NCBI RefSeq assembly: GCF_030646155.1
Contig: NZ_JAUTDN010000001.1
Span: 124,001-188,000, forward strand
Direction: 5' to 3'
Length of the DNA stretch: 64,000 bases
Origin: Conexibacter sp. CPCC 205762
GTDB taxonomy: Bacteria > Actinomycetota > Thermoleophilia > Solirubrobacterales > Solirubrobacteraceae
A program made the position numbers and the translations under genes. Within the stretch, counting starts at the first letter, position 1. Each line of letters starts with the position of its first letter. This document shows, in pieces, positions 44,593 to 53,817 of the stretch. The notes under the pieces are model-generated. The model was not told where the DNA came from and searched no databases. It saw only the letters and a program-made list of their open reading frames with translations.

Positions 44593-44601
44593 AAGTATAG
44601 T
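44593..44601. promoter_or_regulatory. Overlapping divergent -10 elements
   Basis: agtatagt contains TATAGT reading right (44596-44601) and TATACT reading left (44598-44593). Each would start transcription within a few bases of the respective start codon (ATG 44609; TTG 44584). The two promoters share bases and so should compete for polymerase. Confidence 0.55.
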
Positions 44602-44608
44602 GGCGTGG

Positions 44609-44809
44609 ATGGGAGCAGCTCCGGCCGTCGGGCTGTGCGTCGCCTGTCGCCACCAGAGAGTGGTCCGCAACACGCGCGGCTCCGTCTTCTCGCTCTGCAT
44701 GCGCTCGCGCGAGGACCCCGCGTACCCACGCTACCCGCGTCTGCCGGTGCTGACGTGCAAGGGCTTCGAAGAGGGCCGCGGGGAGCATGCCGAGCAGCCT
44801 ACGAGTTGA
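44609..44809 (+). CDS. Small Cys-containing actinobacterial protein
   Basis: A 66-residue protein with a CxxC pair and two further Cys: GLCVACRHQRVVRNTRGSVF, then LCMRSREDPAYPRYPRLPVLTCKGFE. I recall this pattern (C-x2-C ... RGS-F-LC ... DPxYPRYPxLPV-xC-GFE) from small conserved actinobacterial proteins of unknown function. Four cysteines could bind zinc. ATG 44609 would be leaderless behind the TATAGT box; GTG 44600 is an alternative. Divergent from the ABC exporter. Confidence 0.72.
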   Translation: MGAAPAVGLCVACRHQRVVRNTRGSVFSLCMRSREDPAYPRYPRLPVLTCKGFEEGRGEHAEQPTS

Positions 44810-44850
44810 AGTGGGCTTGAAGTCAAGCCCACACCCGAATGCGAGGGACG

Positions 44851-46137
44851 TCAGCGCTTGGCGGACCAGCGCACGGTGCCGCTGTCGCAGCGGCCGGCCG
44901 TGCGGTCGCGCCAGCTGACGCGGAGCGTGCCGCGCAGGCCGGCGCCGCTGTTCTTGCCGGCCAGCTTGACGCGGCGGCCGCCGCCGTCGCGGCTGCTGAC
45001 GGCGAAGGCGCTGCGGCCCGAGCGGGTCGCGATCCGCGGCTGTATGCCGCGTGCGAGCTTGAAGCTGCCGGCGCGGCTGCCGCGGGTGCACTGCGCGCGC
45101 CAGGTGAAGTCGGCCGCGGTCACGCGCGCCCCGGCGACGCGCACCGCGAGCGCGCGCCGCTGGCTCGTGCGGCCGCGGTAGCGGGCGGTCGCGACGCCGG
45201 CCCGGCGGGTCGCGCTCGCCGGCGCGCCGGAGGTCGCCAGGCCGGCGTCGCCGATCCCGCCGGGGGAGGTCGCGCCGGCGGCGGGCGCGTCGGCGAGCTG
45301 CGAGGAGATCCACGGCGCGATCGCGCTGACGCGCGTGAACGCCTGCGGCACGCGCGTGTTGCAGCCGAGGCTGCCCCAGCTCGTGATGCCGAGCTGCACC
45401 CAGGCGCCGTCGCCGCGCTGCGTCAGCAGCGGGCCGCCGCTGTCGCCGCGGCAGGTCGAGACGGCGAAGCGGCCGGCGTCGACCGCGCAGAGTGTCACGG
45501 CCGCGACGAAGTTGGCGCCCAGCAGCCGCTGGCAGACATCGTCGGCGAGCACGGTCGTCGCCGCCGTGAGCAGGCGTGTCGACGCCTCGGTCGAGGTGCC
45601 GGAGGTCGCGCCGAAGCCGGCGAAGGTCGCGGCGGTTCCGGGCGCCGCGAGCGCGGCGTCGCCGCCGTCGGCGAGCGTCACCGGCGCGAGCGCCAGCGGG
45701 GAGGAGAGGCGGATCACGGCGGCGTCGGAGCTGAGCGCGCCGGGGTCGTAGTCGGGATGGACGGCGATCCGCGCCGCGCCGACCTCTGTCGCCGCGCCGC
45801 TGGTGCGGTCGAGGCTGCCGGCAGTGACGACGATCGCGCTCGTCGGCCGGACCGTGTGCGTCGCCTCGTCGACGACGCAGTGAGCGGCGGTCAGCACGAC
45901 CGTGGGGGCGATCACGGTCCCGCTGCAGGCCGTCGCCCTCGCGGCGCTCGTCTGGGCGGTGATGAAGACGACCGAGGAGAACACCCCCGCCTGTGCGGTC
46001 GTGCCGCCGACGACGCTCGCCTGCGCTCTCGGCCGGCTCGCCGCCTGTGCGGCGCCGCCCAAGAACGGCGTTGCGCTGCCGATCACGAGGAGCGTGAGCA
46101 GGGCGAGGAGGAGTGTGGGGCGGAGTGTCCGGTTCAT
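44851..46137 (-). CDS. Secreted trypsin-like serine protease (S1)
   Basis: A 428-residue exported protease. Signal peptide (MNRTLRPTLLLALLTLLVIGSATPFLGGAAQA), short propeptide, mature start VVGGTTAQAG. Triad: His in LTAAHC, Asp in SSDAAVIRL, Ser in STCRGDSGGPLL. Relative to chymotrypsin numbering the S1 base residue 189 is Ser, not trypsin's Asp, and residue 226 appears to be Gln (CNTRVPQAFTRV), so cleavage preference should differ from trypsin. A ~150-residue basic C-terminal beta domain with two cysteines follows an Ala/Gly linker. Start ATG 46137. Confidence 0.92.
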   Translation of the reverse strand: MNRTLRPTLLLALLTLLVIGSATPFLGGAAQAASRPRAQASVVGGTTAQAGVFSSVVFITAQTSAARATACSGTVIAPTVVLTAAHCVVDEATHTVRPTSAIVVTAGSLDRTSGAATEVGAARIAVHPDYDPGALSSDAAVIRLSSPLALAPVTLADGGDAALAAPGTAATFAGFGATSGTSTEASTRLLTAATTVLADDVCQRLLGANFVAAVTLCAVDAGRFAVSTCRGDSGGPLLTQRGDGAWVQLGITSWGSLGCNTRVPQAFTRVSAIAPWISSQLADAPAAGATSPGGIGDAGLATSGAPASATRRAGVATARYRGRTSQRRALAVRVAGARVTAADFTWRAQCTRGSRAGSFKLARGIQPRIATRSGRSAFAVSSRDGGGRRVKLAGKNSGAGLRGTLRVSWRDRTAGRCDSGTVRWSAKR

Positions 46138-46217
46138 GGGCGACGTTCGGTCGGCGATGACCGGGTACATCGACAGAATGCCGGAAAAACGCTAAATCTT
46201 CATCATTCTGGCGCGTT

Positions 46218-46242
46218 GACCATGGACAAATGGTCGGTTTTT
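46218..46242 (+). promoter_or_regulatory. GACCAT-N6-ATGGTC inverted repeat with T-run
   Basis: A 6-bp perfect inverted repeat followed two bases later by TTTTT. On the plus strand it looks like a weak intrinsic terminator, but no plus-strand gene ends here; as a palindrome upstream of the protease gene it may equally be an operator. Confidence 0.4.
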
Positions 46243-46316
46243 GAGCCAATCGCGTCCGAGCTGGCGCTTTGGCAGTCGAAAAGCGGACAGAAACGCGCAG
46301 TGGGAGAGGGGTGAAT

Positions 46317-46460
46317 GGCGTCAGCGAGGGGCGCGGGGGAGTGGGCGCGAGCGAGCGAGCGGCGTCTGCGCGAGGGTCGCGGGCGCCAGCGGGCAGCCGG
46401 CGTCTGCGAGAGGGTCGCGGACGCGAGCGGGCAGGCGGCGTCAGCGCGAGACGCGTGGTC
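46317..46460. repeat. Degenerate 38-44-bp tandem repeats
   Basis: The phrase ggcgtc(a/t)gcg recurs at 46317, 46361, 46399 and 46437, each followed by similar gagggtcgcgg...gcgagcggg(ca) text, so about three and a half imperfect units (spacings 44, 38, 38). Strand asymmetry is high (G on the plus strand). Possibly a decayed minisatellite. Confidence 0.6.
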
Positions 46461-46551
46461 AGCGGCGGCCGGCGTAGCGCACGAGGCCGGTAGAGAAGGG
46501 CAGCGCGAGCGCGACGACGAGCACGGCGAGAGCGAGTGCTGCGCGAGGCAT
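46459..46551 (-). CDS. Possible 30-residue single-helix membrane peptide
   Basis: The minus-strand frame MPRAALALAVLVVALALPFS followed by TGLVRYAGRR and a stop gives a basic N-terminus, one transmembrane segment and a basic C-terminus. It sits alone in a long gap. No clear ribosome site precedes it, so this rests on frame and composition only. Confidence 0.3.
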   Translation of the reverse strand: MPRAALALAVLVVALALPFSTGLVRYAGRR

Positions 46552-46638
46552 GTCCGGGCGATCGGCCGCCTCGCCTCACTCTCGACCGGTGCGCCGCCCG
46601 CAGGTCAGCGCACCGGAGCGAACCGGTCTGATTTCAGG

Positions 46639-48114
46639 TCAGTCGAGGTTGATCGCGACGTACTTCGTGTCGAGGTACTCGTCGATCCCCTCGCGACCGC
46701 CCTCGCGGCCGAAGCCGGAGTGCTTCACGCCGCCGAACGGCGCGGCCGCGTTGGAGACGATCCCCTGGTTGAGGCCGACCATGCCGGTCTCCAGCCCCTC
46801 GACGACCCGCAGCGCGCGCTTGACGTCCTTCGTGAAGACGTAGGCGACGAGCCCGTACTGCGTTCTGTTGGCGGCCGCGACGGCCGCCTCCTCGTCGCCG
46901 AACGACAGCACCGGCGCGACCGGGCCGAAGATCTCCTCGCGCAGCAGCTCGGCGTCCTCGGTCACGCCGGCGAGCACGGTCGGCTTGTAGAAGTAGCCGG
47001 CGCCGTCGGCGTCCTGGCCTCCGACGACCGCGGTCGCGCCCTTCGCGAGCGCGTCGTCGACGAGGCCGCGGACGGTGTCGCGCTGCTTGCCGTCGACGAG
47101 CGGGCCGACCTGGATGCCGTCCTCGGTGCCGCGGCCGACCTTCATCGCGCCGATCCGCTCGGCCAGCTTGGTCGTGAACTCGTCGGCGACCTTGTCGCTG
47201 ACGTGGAAGCGGTTGGCGGCGGTGCAGGCCTCGCCCATGTTGCGCATCTTCGCCAGCAGCGCGCCCTCGACCGCGTCGTCGATGTCGGCGTCGTCGAAGA
47301 CGAGGAAGGGCGCATTGCCCCCCAGCTCCATCGAGACGCGCAGCAGCTGCTCGGAGGCCTGCTGCATCAGCTTCTGGCCGACCGGGGTCGAGCCGGTGAA
47401 GGAGAGCTTGCGGGCGCGCGGGTCGCTGATCAGCGGCGCCATCAGCGAGCCCGACGATCTCGACGTGACGACGTTGAGGACGCCCTTCGGCAGGCCGGCC
47501 TCCTCGAGGATCTGCGCGAGCGCGAGCATCGACAGCGGCGTCTGCTGCGCCGGCTTGACGACCATCGTGCAGCCGGCCGCGATCGCGGGGCCGATCTTGC
47601 GCGTGCCCATCGCGAGCGGGAAGTTCCACGGCGTGATGAAGAGGCAGGGGCCGACCGGCTGCTTCATCGTCAGCATCCGGCCTCTGCCGTTGGGCGCGGT
47701 CCCGTAGCGCCCCTCGATCCGCACCGCCTCCTCCGAGAACCAGCGGAAGAACTCGTTCGCGTACGTGATCTCGGCCTTCGACTCGGAGATCGGCTTGCCC
47801 ATCTCCAGCGTCATCAGCAGCGCCAGCTCGTCGGTGCGCGCAGCGATCAGCTCGAACGCGCGGCGGAGGATCTCGCCGCGCTCGCGCGGGGGATGGGCGG
47901 CCCACGACTTCTGCGTCTCGTGCGCGGCGGTCAGCGCCGCGAGCGCGTCCTCGGGCGTGCCGTCGGCGATCTCGGTCAGCGTCTGCGTCGTCGACGGGTC
48001 CTCGACGCCGAGCGTGCCGCCCCCGCTCGCGTCACGCCACTCGCCGCCGATGAACAGGCCCTTCGGGACGCGCTCGAGGACGGCCTGCTCCTGCGTGGGG
48101 GTGATCGTGCTCAT
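46639..48114 (-). CDS. NAD(P)-dependent aldehyde dehydrogenase (succinate-semialdehyde type)
   Basis: A 491-residue aldehyde dehydrogenase, closest in feel to GabD-like succinate-semialdehyde dehydrogenases. Visible: FITPWNFPLAMGTRKIGPAIAAGCTMVVKPA, SFTGSTPVGQKLM, the catalytic Glu in SMELGGNAPFLVF, the catalytic Cys in GEACTAANRF, and EIFGPVAPVLSF...KHSGFGREGGREGIDEYLDTKYVAI at the C-terminus. Full length. The natural aldehyde cannot be fixed from sequence; no GABA transaminase is adjacent. Confidence 0.92.
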   Translation of the reverse strand: MSTITPTQEQAVLERVPKGLFIGGEWRDASGGGTLGVEDPSTTQTLTEIADGTPEDALAALTAAHETQKSWAAHPPRERGEILRRAFELIAARTDELALLMTLEMGKPISESKAEITYANEFFRWFSEEAVRIEGRYGTAPNGRGRMLTMKQPVGPCLFITPWNFPLAMGTRKIGPAIAAGCTMVVKPAQQTPLSMLALAQILEEAGLPKGVLNVVTSRSSGSLMAPLISDPRARKLSFTGSTPVGQKLMQQASEQLLRVSMELGGNAPFLVFDDADIDDAVEGALLAKMRNMGEACTAANRFHVSDKVADEFTTKLAERIGAMKVGRGTEDGIQVGPLVDGKQRDTVRGLVDDALAKGATAVVGGQDADGAGYFYKPTVLAGVTEDAELLREEIFGPVAPVLSFGDEEAAVAAANRTQYGLVAYVFTKDVKRALRVVEGLETGMVGLNQGIVSNAAAPFGGVKHSGFGREGGREGIDEYLDTKYVAINLD

Positions 48115-48271
48115 CCGGTCTGCTCTCTCCGCGGTTGTCCGACAAAAAGGGTCTCAGCGTGGAAAGTACCGCTGAACGGCCTGACGAAACGTCCAGCCTC
48201 CCCGTCCTCCCGTGCTCCATCGCGGAGCAGGCGCAACCATCCGTAAACAGCCTTTCAACAATTGACGCGAA

Positions 48272-48298
48272 ATCGTTCAGCGATGATCGCTGAACGAT
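48272..48298. promoter_or_regulatory. Perfect 12-bp palindrome overlapping a start codon
   Basis: atcgttcagcga - tga - tcgctgaacgat. The last two bases are the A and T of the glycosyltransferase ATG (48297). A -35-like TTGACG (48262-48267) precedes it, which would place the -10 inside the palindrome. Either an operator that silences transcription, or a hairpin that hides the start of the mRNA. Confidence 0.7.
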
Positions 48299-49349
48299 GA
48301 GAATTGCCGCCGTCGCCGACTTCTCGATAGCCAACAGCAATTATCGTGCGCGCCCGCTTGCCGATCTCAAGCAGCGCGGGCACTCGGTCTCGTTGATCCA
48401 CATCGACAACTTCGACTTCCGCCCGCTGCTGGAGTACGACGTCGTCTACTTCTATCGCGTCCGCGACCAGATAGCGCGCCAGGCGATGCAGGAGGTGCGC
48501 GACGCGGGGATCGGCGTCGTCTGGGACGACGACGACAACCACTCGCTCGTGCTGGCGCACGATCCGCGCGAGGCGCGCAAGGTGACGCGCGGAGCTGGCA
48601 AAGGCTCCGGTGACCGCCATCGCGACGTCTCGCGCGCGCTCAAGCTGGCCGACGTGGTCACGACGACGAGCGCCCCGATCGCCGCCTACTTCGAGCAGGC
48701 CGGAGCCGAGCGCGTCGAGGTGATCGAGAACTACCTGCCGCCGCTCTACACGGCGGCGGTGCCTGCGATCGGGCTCGGCGTCGTCGTGGTCGGCTGGGTC
48801 GGCGGTTCCGAGCACCAGGCTGACGTCGAGCGGCTCGGGCTCGCCGGCGTGGCGACGCGCCTGCTCGACCGTCATCCGCGCATCTACTTCACGACGGTCG
48901 GCGTCGATCTCGGCATCAGATCCGACCGCTACGAGTACGAGCGCCATGTCAGATACGACCTGCTCGGCAACTACGTCGCCGACTTCGACATCGGCTTGGC
49001 GCCGCTCACGGACTCCGCCTTCAACCGCGCGCGCTCGGACGTGAAGGTCAAGGAATACGCCTACGCGCGGGTGCCGTGGCTCGCCTCGCCGGTCGGTCCG
49101 TATCTCGGGCTCGGCGAGCGCGAGGGTGGGCGGCTGGTGCCCGACGACGGCTGGGAGCAGGCGATCGAGGAGCTGTTCCTCGACGAGTACCGCCGCAGAG
49201 TGCTGGCGCTGCGGGGTCGTCGCTGGGCCGAGACGAAGACGGCGCTCAGCAACCTCCACGTCTGGGAAGCGGTGATCCTCGAGGCGGCCGAGCGGGCGAG
49301 AGCGCGCAAGGCGGCAGCCAGCGGCACGGCAGCGGCGCCGGCCCGCTAG
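48297..49349 (+). CDS. GT-B-fold glycosyltransferase-like protein
   Basis: A 350-residue protein resembling group-1 glycosyltransferases: N-terminal RIAAVADFSIANSNYRARPLADLKQRGHSVSLIHI, FYRVRDQIARQAMQEVRDAGIGVVWDDDDN, linker region with VEVIENYLPP, then VVVGWVGGSEHQADVERL and the C-terminal donor-site block YVADFDIGLAPLTDSAFNRARSDVKVKEYAYARVPWLAS with the EYA motif. Donor and acceptor unknown. Stand-alone, with no other glycan genes around it. The start codon lies inside a perfect palindrome, pointing to tight control. Confidence 0.85.
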   Translation: MRIAAVADFSIANSNYRARPLADLKQRGHSVSLIHIDNFDFRPLLEYDVVYFYRVRDQIARQAMQEVRDAGIGVVWDDDDNHSLVLAHDPREARKVTRGAGKGSGDRHRDVSRALKLADVVTTTSAPIAAYFEQAGAERVEVIENYLPPLYTAAVPAIGLGVVVVGWVGGSEHQADVERLGLAGVATRLLDRHPRIYFTTVGVDLGIRSDRYEYERHVRYDLLGNYVADFDIGLAPLTDSAFNRARSDVKVKEYAYARVPWLASPVGPYLGLGEREGGRLVPDDGWEQAIEELFLDEYRRRVLALRGRRWAETKTALSNLHVWEAVILEAAERARARKAAASGTAAAPAR

Positions 49350-49380
49350 GCCGGCGCCGCCTCTCCCCACGAGAGCCTGC

Positions 49381-51666
<2,286 letters not shown>

Positions 51667-51710
51667 GTCGCTGCGTCACTTCCTGTCGAAGGACTTACCA
51701 TGCGTAAGCG

Positions 51711-51741
51711 AGTATAGCCCCTGTCACGTGATGTGAGTCAA
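51711..51741 (-). promoter_or_regulatory. lon promoter
   Basis: On the minus strand TTGACT (complement of 51736-51741) and TATACT (complement of 51711-51716) with a 19-bp spacer lead to lon, leaving a leader of about 40 nt. Its -35 overlaps the HAIR-like element. Confidence 0.65.
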
Positions 51742-51752
51742 GCCCCCTCAAG
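51732..51752. promoter_or_regulatory. HAIR-like inverted repeat (HspR operator candidate)
   Basis: tgtgagt-N7-cctcaag matches the HspR-associated inverted repeat CTTGAGT-N7-ACTCAAG at 11 of 14 positions with the exact 7-bp spacing. HspR control of lon through HAIR is known in Streptomyces. The element covers the -35 of the lon promoter, the position expected for repression. Confidence 0.65.
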
Positions 51753-51833
51753 TTTTGCACGGCGACCCGTGTGGGGGAGAGTTTTCGGAAGCGTTGATTG
51801 CGGCGCTTCCGATCTGGAAAGATCAGGAACACG

Positions 51834-52220
51834 ATGAGCGACCACGAGCAGCCCCAGATCCCCGAGCGGCCGGACGACTCCGGCGAGCCGCACGACGTGC
51901 TCGCCGCCGAGGAGTTCCCCGGCCCGTCGCCCGAGGCGGCGATCCACGAGCAGGGCCCGATCGAGCTGCCGCCGGAGCCCGACGGCGCCGCCGAGCCCCA
52001 CGACGTGCTCGCGGCCGAGGAGTTCGCGATGCCGGCGCCGCGCCATCACGGCGACACGAGCGTCCAGCTGGCCGCGCCGACGACGAGCGGTCCCTCGCGC
52101 GCGCCGCTGCTGGCCGGCCTCGCCGCCTTCGCCGCCGGCGCGCTCGCCTTCTCGCTCAAGCGCCGCGCCCGCAGGCGCTCCAAGCTCGCGCAGCTGCGCG
52201 ACCGGCTCCCCGGCTCGTGA
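51834..52220 (+). CDS. Membrane protein with duplicated EPHDVLAAEEF motif
   Basis: A 128-residue protein with an acidic Pro-rich N-terminal region that contains the 11-residue sequence EPHDVLAAEEF twice (about residues 18-28 and 53-63), then APLLAGLAAFAAGALAFSLKRRARRR, one helix with a basic stop. The N-terminus (~90 residues) would face one side of the membrane and the 20-residue basic tail the other. The exact duplication of a His/Asp/Glu motif suggests a short binding or recognition peptide. GTGA overlap with the amidohydrolase. Confidence 0.78.
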   Translation: MSDHEQPQIPERPDDSGEPHDVLAAEEFPGPSPEAAIHEQGPIELPPEPDGAAEPHDVLAAEEFAMPAPRHHGDTSVQLAAPTTSGPSRAPLLAGLAAFAAGALAFSLKRRARRRSKLAQLRDRLPGS

Positions 52221-53407
52221 GCGGTCCCGACGGCGGCGCGCGCCCCGACCTGAACGTCGCGCCGCAGCTCGTCGACTGGTGGCGCGCCGCCCGCGGCGAG
52301 CTGAACGGCGGCGACGCGGCCGCCGTCCACGTCGTCGACGCGCACACGCACATCGGCGAGCACGACCCCGACACGATGCGCTGCTCGGCCGCCGAGCTGA
52401 TCGCGCACCTCGAGCAGTCGGAGGCCGACGGCGTCGTCTTCCCGCTGAGAGAGCCGGACGGCTACCCGCACTACAACGACCTCGCGATCGCCGCCGCGGC
52501 CGAGTCGGGCGGCCGCCTGACCGCGCTCGGCCGCGTCGACCCGGCCAGATCGCCGGCGCAGGAGGCGCGGCGCGTGCTCGACGCCGGCGCCCGTGGCCTC
52601 AAGCTGCACCCGCGCGGTGAGGAGTTCCAGCTCGACGACGCGCGCCTGGAGGAGACCTGGGCGATCGCGCACGAGCGGCAGGTGCCGGTGATAGTCCACG
52701 CCGGCCGCGGGATCCCGTCGCTCGGCGCGCACGCCGTCCAGGTCGCGACCCGCTACCCGGGCGTGCGGCTGATCCTCGCGCACGCGGGCATCAGCGACCT
52801 CTCCTGGATCGGCCGGCAGGCGCAGGAGCTGCCGAACCTCTACTTCGACACCTCGTGGTGGTCGCCGGCCGACCTGCTGACGCTGTTCGCGACCGTCCCG
52901 GCCGGGCAGATCCTGTTCGCCAGCGACGCGCCCTACGGCCGCACCTCGACGACGGCGCTCGGGATGGTCCGCCTCGCCCGCCAGGCCGGGCTCGACGACG
53001 CCCGCATCCGGCTCGTGATGGGCGAGCAGATGCAGCGCCTGCTCGACGGTGAGGAGCCGCTCGACGGCGGCCAGCCCTCGGGCGTGACGAAGATCGCGGT
53101 CGACGTGCTGCTGGATCGCGTGAGCGGATACATCTCCGCGGCGTTCGGCCAGCTGACGGCCGGCGCGCAGAACCCGGAGATGCTGAGCCTCGCGCGGCTC
53201 TCCTGCGCCGTCCCGGCCGACTCCGAGCAGGCGGCCCACTGCCGCGTGATCGTCGAGCTGCTGGACGAGTACGACCGCGTCGTCGCAGCCGCCGCGGAGC
53301 ACGAGCGCGCCGGGATGATGCCGCCCGGCGTCTACCTGCTCGGGCTGGCGGGCTGGATCGCGCGCACGCCCGACGTGCCGGTGCCGGAGACGCTCGGGCT
53401 GAGCTGA
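52217..53407 (+). CDS. Amidohydrolase-2 family metal-dependent hydrolase
   Basis: A 396-residue TIM-barrel hydrolase or decarboxylase. Metal ligands: VVDAHTHIGEHD, KLHPRGEEF, VIVHAGRG, LILAHAGISD and the Asp in FASDAPYGRTS. The N-terminal ~30 residues resemble the extension of DUF-type amidohydrolases. After the barrel (residue ~300) is a ~100-residue helical extension (GVTKIAVDVLLDRVSGYISAAFG...) that I cannot assign. GTG start, coupled to the PHDVLAAEEF protein. Substrate unknown. Confidence 0.88.
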   Translation: MSGPDGGARPDLNVAPQLVDWWRAARGELNGGDAAAVHVVDAHTHIGEHDPDTMRCSAAELIAHLEQSEADGVVFPLREPDGYPHYNDLAIAAAAESGGRLTALGRVDPARSPAQEARRVLDAGARGLKLHPRGEEFQLDDARLEETWAIAHERQVPVIVHAGRGIPSLGAHAVQVATRYPGVRLILAHAGISDLSWIGRQAQELPNLYFDTSWWSPADLLTLFATVPAGQILFASDAPYGRTSTTALGMVRLARQAGLDDARIRLVMGEQMQRLLDGEEPLDGGQPSGVTKIAVDVLLDRVSGYISAAFGQLTAGAQNPEMLSLARLSCAVPADSEQAAHCRVIVELLDEYDRVVAAAAEHERAGMMPPGVYLLGLAGWIARTPDVPVPETLGLS

Positions 53408-53419
53408 GGAAAGGCTCTG

Positions 53420-53473
53420 CCCGGCGCTCCAGCCGTCCCGGCCGAGGGTGCGCGGGACGCCAGGAGCGCCGGG
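53420..53473 (+). terminator. Two-tier GC hairpin after the amidohydrolase
   Basis: Outer arms cccggcgctcc (53420-53430) and ggagcgccggg (53463-53473) and inner arms cgtcccg (53434-53440) and cgggacg (53453-53459) form one long stem starting 13 bp after the stop. No T-tract. Confidence 0.7.
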
Positions 53474-53509
53474 TGAGCTTCGAGGGACCGCGGACTGCTT
53501 GGGTCGCGG

Positions 53510-53677
53510 CTACTCGGCGCGCGCGCCCTGCGGCCGAGGGCGCGGCGCGGCCACCGGCGCGGCTGCCGTCTCGCGCGCAGCGGGAGCGACACGCTCCATG
53601 CTCCAGCGCGAGGCCGACGAGCCGTGATCACGGTGACGCACGATCACGTAGCGGCGGATGGGTGAAGTGGTCTGCAT
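53510..53677 (-). CDS. Possible small basic protein
   Basis: The minus-strand frame from ATG 53677 gives 55 residues (MQTTSPIRRYVIVRHRDHGS ... RPQGARAE), with a strand-like first part and an Ala/Pro/Arg-rich tail; ATG 53686 is an alternative. It lies alone in a 344-bp gap (53474-53817). No ribosome site is evident, and the composition may be chance in GC-rich DNA. Confidence 0.3.
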   Translation of the reverse strand: MQTTSPIRRYVIVRHRDHGSSASRWSMERVAPAARETAAAPVAAPRPRPQGARAE

Positions 53678-53765
53678 GGACAGCATGATGCGCTCGTGAG
53701 GGGAAAGTTCCCTGGGCCAGGCGTCCAAGCTTCCTGAGACGCGCTTGCTCCCGATGGCGCATCAG

Positions 53766-53793
53766 GCGGCGGCCTCCTGGCCGAGGCCGCCGC
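53766..53793 (-). terminator. Perfect 11-bp hairpin after the SGNH hydrolase
   Basis: gcggcggcctc and gaggccgccgc around a 6-nt loop, starting 25 bp downstream of the hydrolase stop on the minus strand. Without a T-tract. Confidence 0.65.
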
Positions 53794-53817
53794 GAAAGCG
53801 CTGCTCAGAGACCGGTT

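Larger units (their letters stand above)
46138..46638. other. 500-bp intergenic region between protease and aldehyde dehydrogenase
   Basis: It must hold the protease promoter (minus strand) and the dehydrogenase terminator. Seen in it: an inverted repeat GACCAT-N6-ATGGTC (46218-46235) followed by GGTTTTT on the plus strand, degenerate tandem repeats (46317-46460), and a possible 30-residue membrane peptide on the minus strand (46459-46551). The AT-richer part (46180-46260) is the likely promoter zone. Confidence 0.6.

Noticed and set aside
46315-48246. Plus-strand frame opposite the aldehyde dehydrogenase
   Set aside because: Antisense shadow; its first part only translates the tandem repeats.
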